Shown here: positions 10,251-19,887 of the stretch, one piece after another | How the letters are laid out: the number at the start of each line of letters is the position of its first letter | How positions within the stretch are numbered: the first letter of the stretch is position 1 | Assembly (NCBI GenBank): GCA_034638255.1 | Contig: JAWPGT010000042.1 | Span: 1-64,000 of the forward strand | Direction of reading: 5' to 3' | DNA length: 64,000 bases | Source: Coprinus comatus | Taxonomy: Eukaryota; Basidiomycota; Agaricomycetes; Agaricales; Agaricaceae | Position numbers and translations under genes: made by a program | Notes under the pieces: model-generated | Database searches by the model: none | Told to the model about the DNA's origin: nothing | The model's input: only the letters and a program-made list of their open reading frames with translations

Positions 10251-11966
10251 ATGAACCAGAATACTCAACAACAACCCCGCCTCCAGGGTCATTCATCAGT
10301 GACTGACGCCTCACTTGTTGAAGCAGAACGTCTCAAATACGTCATAGAACGCACCATAGAGGAACGCTCGGCTTTGTTACGGCGTGTTAACAGTCGAGAC
10401 TCAGCAACAAGGGACGTTCCAGCTGAAGTTCTCTCTACCATATTTCGATTTGCTTGTCAGCCCCTTGATTCACGCGTCCTCAAATATGATTCAGCCAGTC
10501 CCAATGTCTATCCCACATACCCACTTCTTTTGGCTTCCGTCTCATCCACCTGGCAGGATGTGGTTAATTCGACACCCCAATTATGGGCGTTTATGCGAAC
10601 TAAAGTCTATGATAGAAATGTAAATCGTATCGTCGCCCTTTTGCGACTTCATTTGCGCAAATGTGGAGCCGTAGGGGTGACGGTCGATTTGGATTTCCGG
10701 GACCAGACCGCAATTGACAGTGGGCATAGAATGAGAGAAGATGAGAAGAATGAGGCCGAAAGATATGGCATTTACTATGCCGAAAACGATGGAATAGAAC
10801 ATTATGATGAATCATTGGCATTGGAACCCATACGGAAGGTGATATTTGACGAGTACCCGGAGATGGTCAGAGGCCTTCGTTTGGTAAACGCTCCCCCCGC
10901 CTGGTTCAAAGGAGCATCTGAATCTCTCAATTATTTGGGTTTCGCAAGATTTACCGCGCTAAAGCGCGTTCACCTCACTTGGAAACCAGATCCATATGGA
11001 CCGTCGTTTGGAACAAATAGACATGACCAATTTCAAATCGACCTCAAGAGCATGCCAGTTCTTCAAGAGGGTTACATATATATGTTGCCGGAGATATTGA
11101 CATTGTTGACTCCCTTAGCGGTCGCATCTGATAACATTACCAACCTTACATTATCCGAATTGAATTACGCCAATTGTCTTTCCCTGCTTCACCAATGTAA
11201 AAACCTTCGTTCCGTTTCGATGATGCGTCCAAATTATCTCCAGATGTCAAGACGGGATATACCCAAGGAACTTTTGGCGAGAATCATTCAATTGCCACGC
11301 CTTGAAACCTTCGAATGGACACTGGAAAGGCACATCACAAATTTTCCATCTCTACTTTCTATCTTGACTCTTCCTTCTATTCGTACCATCATTCTTCATG
11401 ATGCTTTGGATGAAAATGGAGAAATCGATTCTGGGCTTAGTAAGTTCCTCGGTAATCTTCCCATTTCATGTTCATCCATTTCCTTCGTTCAAAACTCCTA
11501 TCATTCTCGTCCTGAGTTATTGTCATGTTTTGGGGAATGCATAAAACAAATTCCAAAGACGATCCTAGAAATCGAATTACGAAGCTCCTGTCTTCACTTT
11601 GCATCTTCTATTCATCTCGAAAAAGAAGAAGGGATTGATGTGGAACAACTTACCAGGATTACGAAGGTTTCGGTGGTTAAGGACAGAAGATATGAAGCTA
11701 ACCCATCTAATGGAGGGTGTTGGTTAAGCAGGTTTAGGCGTGCTGAATTTTCTTGTCAATATGTATTCAAGTCGTCGGATTTTTTGGAGGCTATGAAAAA
11801 AAGAGTTGCTGTTAAGGGGTCAGAGTCAAAGTTCTGTTTCGAGTACGAAATTCAATACGGTCTTGTTGATTGGGAGATGGATGATAAGGAAGAATTGAAA
11901 GAGTTGGTTGCTGGTGGTCTGAGGCTTGAGGTTTTGGAAGATGGGAAAAAGGTAGATTGGCTTTGA
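10251..11966 (+). CDS. F-box/LRR-like protein FB3 (intact)
   Basis: Single-exon gene of 571 aa. F-box proteins bring substrates to SCF ubiquitin ligases through Skp1. A helical lead-in (AERLKYVIERTIEERSALL) precedes the F-box at about residues 52-110 (RDVPAEVLSTIFRFA, then LLLASVSSTWQDVV and PQLW). The long C-terminal part has leucine-rich, LRR-like segments (LRLVNAPPAWFKG, ITNLTLSELNYANCLSLL, LETFEWTL) and the family end LEVLEDGKKVDWL. I place the start at 10251, not the upstream in-frame GTG, because a splice acceptor lies between. It lacks the CxLC N-terminal motif of FB7/FB8-type members. The substrate is unknown. Confidence 0.85.
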   Translation: MNQNTQQQPRLQGHSSVTDASLVEAERLKYVIERTIEERSALLRRVNSRDSATRDVPAEVLSTIFRFACQPLDSRVLKYDSASPNVYPTYPLLLASVSSTWQDVVNSTPQLWAFMRTKVYDRNVNRIVALLRLHLRKCGAVGVTVDLDFRDQTAIDSGHRMREDEKNEAERYGIYYAENDGIEHYDESLALEPIRKVIFDEYPEMVRGLRLVNAPPAWFKGASESLNYLGFARFTALKRVHLTWKPDPYGPSFGTNRHDQFQIDLKSMPVLQEGYIYMLPEILTLLTPLAVASDNITNLTLSELNYANCLSLLHQCKNLRSVSMMRPNYLQMSRRDIPKELLARIIQLPRLETFEWTLERHITNFPSLLSILTLPSIRTIILHDALDENGEIDSGLSKFLGNLPISCSSISFVQNSYHSRPELLSCFGECIKQIPKTILEIELRSSCLHFASSIHLEKEEGIDVEQLTRITKVSVVKDRRYEANPSNGGCWLSRFRRAEFSCQYVFKSSDFLEAMKKRVAVKGSESKFCFEYEIQYGLVDWEMDDKEELKELVAGGLRLEVLEDGKKVDWL

Positions 11967-12244
11967 TTCGAGATGTAAAATCAATGTGACCGATGGACTA
12001 AATACTATACATTTGGAATTAAGAAATGATGTGTCTAAACCTCTTAATTTACTCTGGAATCTTTACTTCTATAATGCATTTCCGTGGAAAAAATAGCGAA
12101 AATTACCTTACACATACTCAATATCAGACTCACTACACGCCCTTGAGATCCAAATCCAAACAGTATGATAAAAAAAAACGCATATCTACATTGTTTGACC
12201 ACTCACTACCGGTCCAACAGTTCACTTGGTATCTCCAGTGGGAT

Positions 12245-13234
12245 TTACTGAATATTCAAAGAAATATCTCCTATATCACCGACAATACGTAATGCCTTCG
12301 TCAATTGCTCGTCGTCAATTCTTTGTCCGGCTGGTCCAAAGGAAGGCTCTTCGCCAGAGGATGCAGCAGCAGCAATTGCTGCTCCAGATCCAACAAGCCC
12401 TACACCAGTAATTATCTCCCCTACTGCAGGGATAACAGCTGTAGCTCCTGCAGACTGTAGGAGCGAGAATAACCCTCCAGTTGCTCCACCCCAAAACGTT
12501 GACTGCGCCCAGGCAGCAATAGATCCTGAAAAACGGATTAGTGTTGAGTAAAAAAAACTAGTAGTACATCAAGCAGTTGAATCACTTACCACCAACTACC
12601 CCTGCGGTAGAGAACCCTAGGGCACCTAAAGCTACAGGAGCGGCCAGTGGAACCAATATAAGCCCTCCTGCTATAGTAGCAACTCGTCCTGCAATCCTCA
12701 CTATTATAAGTGTGTTAGATATCACTGTGTCCATTTAATCTGAATCTCATATTTTGCTGCTTACAAATTCTCTTGGCAGCTTCATTTTCTTCACATCGTA
12801 ATGGACCGAGAGTTAAGATTTCATTTCAAATTTGAAGCGACGACAAAACGTACCACACATTTCCAAAAACACGGTATGGAAGTCCTCCCACTCCCAAAAT
12901 CTGCCGTTGCGTAATTTGCCTTGTTCTCTCTTTTCCCTGATCTTTTGGTCACCAGTGCTCGAAACTCTTCCACCTTTTGATTTCTCTGTCCTGTTTGACT
13001 CTTTACAGATAGCCAAGAGATGGCAGCATTTGCGTGTTGAAGTGGATGTAACTTCCATTCCTCACATTTCCTCCCCACATCCCTCAGCCATTGCCGCAAC
13101 TTGGTTTCTGGGGCTAAAGGACCCGGGAAGGAGATAGGTTTTCTCGCCTGATCGACAGTCCTATGCCACTGGGACAATTTTAAGAGCAACTGCCGAGGAC
13201 TCCTGAGAGGATGAACACTTTGTGTAATCTCCAT
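12245..13234 (-). pseudogene. ISG12/IFI6-like protein with N-terminal extension, copy C (1-nt frameshift)
   Basis: Paralogue of copy B with the same three-exon plan (13234-12854, 12700-12590, 12525-12245). The N-terminal domain is clear (SQWHRTVDQARKPISFPGP, LRQWLRDVGRKCEEW, GRFWEWEDFHTVFLEMC), as is the membrane domain (RIAGRVATIAGG, FWGGATGGLFSLLQSAG). Exon 1 is one base short of its expected phase: the frame changes within a short stretch containing two A4 runs (minus strand; 12943-12946 and 12931-12934). One extra base in either run would give 257 aa in phase through all three exons. It is therefore a fresh pseudogene or a homopolymer consensus error. A TATA box lies at 13308-13313. Confidence 0.7.
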
Positions 13235-13307
13235 AGTAAAATGTTGAGAGTGTTTGGTGTGGTAGTAAGTCGTAAACAGGTTGTGACTTGAAGACCGAGT
13301 TCTCCGC

Positions 13308-13313
13308 TTTATA
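13308..13313 (-). promoter_or_regulatory. TATA box of ISG12-like copy C
   Basis: TATAAA on the minus strand about 75 bp upstream of the ATG at 13234, matching the promoter layout of copy B. Confidence 0.45.
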
Positions 13314-13319
13314 TTTATT

Positions 13320-14203
13320 CCAACACTAGAAACACTCTATAGCCTACGAATTATGAAGAAGTTGATCGGAGGATAGAGAGCGGTCTTTAGCAAGTGCAAC
13401 GTGTTTGCTATTTGCGATCGACCTTATGGTAAAGGTTATAGTAGTACCCCATTGATTGATAGTTTAGACGGTAATTAAAAATGTGAGGTTTCGAAGCTAG
13501 CTCATGCTTTGGGGTCCATTCGTTTTACATAAAGTTTACTCTCAAGTTCCCAGTTGTGGGTAAAATTGGTATGATATGGCACATAGAGATCAATATTTCT
13601 GACGATTCTTCCACCTTCCACCCTACTTATGAATTTTTCCTCTGAAGATAACTAGAGACGTCACTCGACATAAAACGACATAATATTGACATGTTCCAAA
13701 AATAACACGAGATAATCAATCACCTTGTTTCTCGCAAGAAGTATATTTTTGCTATTGGATGTAGACAGAGTAATTTACTATGTAGTAATAAGGATTTGAG
13801 GGTGGAAGCATATCGGGGAATGCGGGAGATTGCGATTGCGATTGCTTCTGCAGGAATTATCATTATCATTATCTTCATCATGGTCATTACTTCCTATAAC
13901 CCATTGAGGTAAGATCAAGTCCTTTCCGACGTCGAGAGCGAGAGTCATGGTTGACATTGAATACAGATACTTCAAGCCTCAGAGTCAGGAAAATTTACAC
14001 CTGTCAGAGCTACATCCGAAGTTTGTTCGGGAGAAAAAAAACGCAAGATAGAGTCCATTAATAATACCAACTAGTAACAAGATCCCAAAAAGATAGTTCA
14101 AAGATATCGGGCGGAAGATACTAACAAAAGAAACGTCCAGTGAATGTTCAATGTTCAACAGAGGTAACTTCAGCTCCAAAGCCTCACTCCCCAAAGCAAT
14201 GAT
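13320..14203. other. Intergenic, weak ORFs only
   Basis: Two minus-strand frames (13778-13975 and 13985-14194) contain a hydrophobic run (LNYLFGILLLVGIINGLYL) and an Asp/Asn-rich tract. Neither resembles a known family, and no splice pair convincingly joins them. They may be the 3' UTR of the lectin gene. Confidence 0.4.
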
Positions 14204-16101
14204 CTAGACAGCTGGTGCAGGGGTTTGATTAGGGAACGAAGGTTGGAATCTTTTCTCCATACCACCATTTGACCTCCGACGGATAGGAGAAGAAGTAATG
14301 GTAGGTAAAGATTGACATTGAGAAGAAGAGGGGGCTGGATGAGGACCAGGAGTAGGAGAAGTGCCTTGATGCCAGGTACTAGTACCATATTCACCCATAG
14401 GAATGCTAAAAAAAAAAAGAATTACACCATTGGAAGTTATGTACATTTGAAAATTCTTCGAATGATGAACCACTTACGCGTTATCACCCTTACAGTTTTC
14501 GAATGTACCTTCATTGTAGTTGGCAGGCATGTTCTAACGTAAATATTCAATTAGTTCGACAAAAAAAACGAAAGAAAAGTTTTTACTTACCCAATAACAG
14601 CCCATAACATCATAAATGTGGTTGCAAAGCCTAGTGGCATTAGGACCTCTGCAAGCTCTGAAGCAGAACTCAGTGGAAGACATGAAGTTAGTCCATTCGT
14701 GGTATTGGAATCCCGGAGCAAAAGTATTACCGAATACCAATCCACCAACTACAAAAGATTCGAACCATTTAAAATGCGTCAAGCAGAAACAAAGATATAC
14801 GCACTAGGATTGCCACGACCGTCAGCACCACGGTTATCAAGTTCACCACCATCATCACCAGCAACGATGTTGATCTTGGTAAAGTCGCCTACACCAGTGA
14901 TTTGGACGTAATCAGGAGTTTCAACGAAGTGAACCCCTTTGAGTGTACCATTTGGAATGACACGAGTACCACGGCCAGATTTGGTGCACCATGCTACTTC
15001 TTCACGTTCTGTATCACCAATAGTTCCAGGAGAAGCTATGAGAAACATAGGACCTATGAGTACATTCACATCTAAGTCATCGATTTACTTACGAGGAGCC
15101 CAGACACAGAAATCTTCTGCGGAACTGAAAAGCACAGCATGTCAGCTTAGATTTATTCCCCAAGAGTGGAATCAAAAAACGTACTTGATCCAAGCAGTCT
15201 GACAATTAGAACTTTGACTTGATGTAGTCCCACAATTGTTAGTACCAAATTGTTCATTTTGACTTGTTTGAGGAAGTGCATTAGCCATATACCCTGCGTT
15301 CCATCTTTGATTCGCATTATTACCACTGCATGACCAGATTTGTACCTAATTTTCCATCCAGTTTCAGTTCATCGTTTGTGTGATAATAGGGGTAATTGAG
15401 GAAAGAATCAAATTGACGTTTACCTGAGTACCATCACTGGTTTTCCCATCAGTAACATCTATGCATTTCCCACGATTTGTCCATGAAATATGGTTATCCC
15501 ACTATGAGAACCAAATGGATGATCATCGTCAGCCTCATTCTCAACCACGCACATAAAAACTCAGCAGCCTGAGCTAACGGAGAACTCACAAAGTTGTAAT
15601 ACCATTGTTGATTAGAGTTATTGGTGCCACAGGTCCAAATTTGAAGTTTAGTTCCATCAGCATTGATACCGTCTTTGACATCCAAACATTTATTCCCATG
15701 GACTTTGATAGATCCGTTTTCGAAAACCCAATGTTGAGATGCGGCACCGGTACATCCTTGCATTGTGACTGTTGAACCATCGGTATTGGAAGTAGCTGTC
15801 AAGCATCTTCCTATTGGACCGCACCGTAATTGATTTACAAAGACGAAGGATTAGGATATCCATTGGGGACATTGGTGAGGAAAAACTGGACGCACGGGTG
15901 GTGGCAATCGCTGGTTCGAGAACGAGCTCGCCTTTGAACCTAGATGATTGGTTATTATATAAATACATTACACCACCTGGGAGGAGGGAAGGCCTCCAGT
16001 AGTATAAAAACATACTGAGGAGTTTGAGCGACTACGCCTTCAAAAGACAAAACGCTAACTAATACTGAAAGTGCAAGCTGATTGACGAGAGAGTTCTTCA
16101 T
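14204..16101 (-). CDS. Secreted ricin-B-type lectin / 'macrofage activating glycoprotein' family (possible frameshift)
   Basis: Minus-strand multi-exon gene with an N-terminal signal peptide (ATG at 16101; MKNSLVNQLALSVLVSVLSF). Two beta-trefoil lectin modules follow with QxW motifs QHW, QQW and QRW and the CLDVKDG and CIDVTDG carbohydrate-site patterns. A C-terminal domain then has EEVAWCTKSGRGTRVIPNG, DYVQITGVGDFTKINI, DDGGELDNRGADGRGNP and EWTNFMSSTEFCFRAC, the hallmarks of the fungal secreted family labelled 'macrofage activating glycoprotein'. It ends at TAG 14204 after a Pro/Ser-rich tail. The frame breaks at the T3 run 15839-15841: TNVPNGYPNP is one base out of frame with VNQLRCGPIGRC. 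One additional base would join them, so it is a pseudogene or a consensus error. The first intron boundaries (16015-15932) are my best guess. Confidence 0.7.
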
Positions 16102-16749
16102 TGTTTATGTTTTCAACAAATAAGTAACGAGTGTGGGGTCAAGGAAGAACCTGAGAGAGAGAGAGCGACAAGGAGAGATAGAGGGCGAAAGCAGAGTCCC
16201 CTTTGGAAAAAAGACGGCCCACGAAAGCCGTTTACTTTATATGCTCTTCTTCCATGCTGACAGGTGTTCTGAGTGTTTACCAAAAAGTCGTATGGTACGA
16301 ACCCTAAGTTCTATATATAGGTAAATCATGATCTGTTTCAGAACGCTGGAAAATCCCTATAAGAAAGCCTGGGTCCCGGATTTTGAGATTTTGGACATTC
16401 TGTCCGCACAAAAATCCACAAAGCGATAAAATTTTGTGGTGGATCTGGCCTAAAAAAAAGTACAAAATAAATAACTATGCTCAGTATACGAACGTTTTGG
16501 GAATGTTACAGCGGATGTGCAAATAGGGAAAAATCGCGATATGGTAAACTTCGGATTGGAAATTGTAGTAATTACACATCGGCTGTCACACTTTTTTCTA
16601 GAGGCCTCCGTCCCTGAAATGATGGAATGACTGCGCAATGTGTAGGGTTGAAGCTGGAGTGATTCACGAATGGAGAAGAGTATAGGCCCCTCCCAACTTT
16701 TTTATATCTGTATCTTGAAAGAAATGAGTTGGTCTTGTGGGACTAAACT
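16102..16749. other. Intergenic, no gene seen
   Basis: Upstream region of the lectin gene. It includes a purine-rich GAGAGAGAGAG stretch near 16155. I see no coding signal. Confidence 0.45.
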
Positions 16750-16893
16750 CACAACTCTGTTTTGAGTACTAGTGACTGTATAGACAGAGAATTAATTAGG
16801 AGGTTGATGATGGGGAAGGATTGAAAGAATTGGCGGAAGCCTTGTGGACTCAAGCTTGAGATTGTCGAAATGGGAAAGAGGTCAATTGGCTTT
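16750..16893 (+). pseudogene. F-box gene remnant (C-terminal scrap only)
   Basis: About 48 codons of the F-box family C-terminus survive in two frames: LCFEY then a stop near 16765, KELAE, GLKLEIVE, and GKEVNWL up to 16893. The order and spacing match the ends of the intact copies (CFEY...KELV..GL.LEI.E.GK.VDWL). Nothing upstream is recognisable, so this is the 3' end of a lost gene. Confidence 0.65.
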
Positions 16894-17199
16894 TCTTTTC
16901 TGGTTGATTTCTGTAACTGTTAACTTCCATCAGTCTACTCTATGATGTTTGTGTATATATTAAGTCAATAAGAAGCTTTATATACTCAAGAACAATCAGT
17001 ATTGCAACCTAACCAATATAATACTGCCAACGTAATCTACCATCCACTATGTGATGCCAATAGTTTTCCAGAAAGCAAAGTAGGTATCTAGAAGTACCTG
17101 TATCTCTGGTGTTGGCCTTATTCGGCCCAAACGGTCTTAACAAACATTACCAAGGTTCTTTCCACAGAACGAAACACTAGAATATGCATAATAACTTGT

Positions 17200-19280
17200 C
17201 TAGTTATTATTAGCTGTTGAGAAATCAAAATCAGCCCATGCTCTCATAGCGTCTCCATATATAATCGTCAGATATAATAGCCTATCGTCAATTGTTTAGA
17301 CATAGAAATAAATTTAAGCGCAATAAAACGTACCCAAATCCGAAGAAGGTGACAATCGTAATTAGGGTGTTTGTAAAGAGATGTCCGTATGTTTTAATCA
17401 TTGGAAACAATGCAGCAGATCCACCTGCAAGTAAAAAGGAACGTAGAGCACTGGTGTGTTTTTTTTGGTTAGTTCAATAGTCAGATGTCAGTAGGAGTAA
17501 AGAGTATAGACATACTTCGAAGCTGCTGTTACTTCCGCACTGTTTTCATGTAGAACATCTACCACATATGTCCCGCAAGGTGTTAAGACAATATCAACCT
17601 GAAAGAAGTCAGTTTCAGCTGATATCCAATTGAACAGTACTAGCTAATTACCCCTATTCCATTGAGAAATAGACAAAGAAGGTTCAAATATAACCCAAAT
17701 CTCGATGGGATGTAGGTAGTAATAAGACCCGAACAAAGGACAGTAAGGGGGAGGAATACACCATACAATGACGCTCGGAGACGATCCTCTGGGTACCATT
17801 TGCCACGTTTTTTCTTCCATGAAATGACAATTCGATCTGATAACCAACCTGAGATTGGTGCGCTGACTATACTTCGATAAACGCGATGCTGTATACAGTA
17901 TGATCGGACACCTACCAGCGTTTCCAAGCCCTACAGGGAGAAGGCAAGCTCCAATTAATGCTTCATTTTCAATCCCATAGCGCTTTCCCTATAACAAAAT
18001 GTTAACAATTGACTAGGTAGGATAGTTTAATTTACCCACAATAGTGTATGCAAGTGGCATCATCAATGCTTTGAAGGAAGTCATTGGATTTTGTTATGCT
18101 GAAGGAGTGACATAGGTTTACTCACATAGATCAGTAAGAATCGCGAGGAAACCCAATATCGTCTTCACAAATGTTGGGTTACTAGCATTGATGAAACGAA
18201 TGAAAAGCAACTTACAACAATCAAGATGTTCGGACTCTTCAAGACCCGCAGTTGTTCAAGTGGATTTAGAATGACTGGTCTCCATTGGGGTAATTTCCTT
18301 CCTTCCCGTTTGTACGAATCTATTCCCATGGTGTTCGGGTGACTTGTTTCGGGTAAGTATGTTAAGATGCAAAAGAAAGCACCCAAGGCGAAAGCGGAAA
18401 GCATCAAGTGTATTGCACGCCATGACCAGTAGTGCGCAGTGAATCCTATTTTAAGTTCATGTTCATTTAATTTCGACAACAGAGAAAGGTATAAAGTAGA
18501 AGAACTGACCACCAATTACAGGAGCTACAGCGAGGCCAAGTAAACCAGCCTGGAATCATGGCATCCTGTTGAGACAAATTTGAAAGAGTAATGGAACGCC
18601 TCACTCACGCCATAATAGATTCCGAGTGCTTTTCCTCTTTCTTCGAGCTTGTATATATCTCCAATCACCCCCGCACCAACTGATAAGCTGGGAGCTGCAC
18701 CCATAGCTTGAACAAAGCGCCATACCAGCAATTGAGCCACTGTATGCGAGTATGCGACACCAAAAGAGCCAATGAGCATAAGTGGGAGAAACCACAAGTA
18801 AACTGGTCGACGACCATCTAGTAAAGATTATTGTAATTTGTGAGAATGTCCAGAGGGATAAGGAGGTTCAACTCCAAGGATTACTCACAGAATTTTGAGT
18901 ATTTCGAACCAATCAGTCCACCAACACAACCTGCCAAAATACTTATGCTAACTGTATAGCTGCGATGAATAACTTTGAGCATGAAATACCTGCATTCCAA
19001 GCAATAAGTATTACCCTATAATCTCCCCTGTAGATTGGAGATCACGGGCAACCTGTGGTATCGAGGGTATAAACGTTCCAGATGTGAAAACTGCAGTTGA
19101 ATTAATCATTCATTTGACAATTTTTCTAGTAGGATAATCATAGATGCAATACGTACACGAGACTAAACCGCCCCAAGAAACAATAGCGACCAAGACCTTT
19201 TTCTTTCCTGTGGGAAATCGCTTGTAGACAAGGTCGTGTGTCGTCTCCCTAGTCAATAGTGGTGTCTCCTCGCTAGACAT
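17200..19280 (-). CDS. MFS transporter copy 2 (apparently intact)
   Basis: Multi-exon major facilitator gene with ATG at 19280 (MSSEETPLL) and TAG at 17200. Visible landmarks are KKVLVAIVSWGGLVS (TM1), GRRPVYLWFLPLMLIGSFG, VWRFVQAMGAAPSLSVGAGV, DIYKLEERGKAL, AHYWSWRAIH, FLPETSHP-like TYLPETSHPNTMG, GWLSDRIVISWKKKRGKW and a C-terminus YGDAMRAWADFDFSTAN. The layout of about 11 short exons matches copy 3 at 50585-52730. The family exports drugs or small metabolites by proton antiport; the substrate here is unknown. It is divergent from F-box gene FB4, with a 607-bp shared upstream region. Confidence 0.85.
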
Positions 19281-19887
19281 TTGCCTGGGAAGGAAACTGC
19301 CAAAGCTACCTTGCATAAACAAACCACTACCACCTTTATAGATCTGAATTTGTTAGGAATTCAAGCTACAGTAGTGATCCGGGTTGAACGCGCCTTGCAG
19401 CTGCGGATACTCCACATTTGATTGATCCTTCGGCACAATCACTCGAGCTGCGGATGAGCGAGCTTCTTGAGTATGGCAGTGACCACCGAGCGATAAGCGA
19501 GGTTCGTACTGCGAAAAGGATTCATGGCAACACCTTCGTCACATCTATGTCTAGCATCAATGTTGTATCATTTGCAAGTACATAATAACTACTATTGTTA
19601 TCATTCAGCGACGTGTTACGCCACACTGGCACACACTCTCTCTCACAGGAATGAAAGAACGAAGAGTTATGAAAACATTGTTACGTAATAGCAACCAGTT
19701 GCGGTAAAGTTCGTTCCCAACAGCGTTGAAAATTTGAAATTTCGGCATTTGCCCAGTCCAACCGATTTCAGCCCATTTCCCACTCAACGTTCGCAGATAG
19801 ACCTCAACCCTTTGAACCAAACTTCGTTCCTACCACGCGCAAATCCGAAAATTTGCCCTCAGAGGTGAAGACGCGAAATATCACAAT
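19281..19887. other. Shared divergent promoter region, MFS copy 2 / FB4
   Basis: 607 bp between two start codons. No gene is seen. The same arrangement recurs at 1006-1915 and 50013-50584. I do not see strong sequence similarity among the three regions by eye. Confidence 0.5.

Noticed and set aside
13778..14194. Possible small membrane protein gene downstream of the lectin gene
   Set aside because: No consistent exon model; better explained as 3' UTR or intergenic.
14170..14394. Leucine-rich membrane-like frame
   Set aside because: Shadow of the Pro/Ser-rich 3' exon of the lectin gene in another frame.
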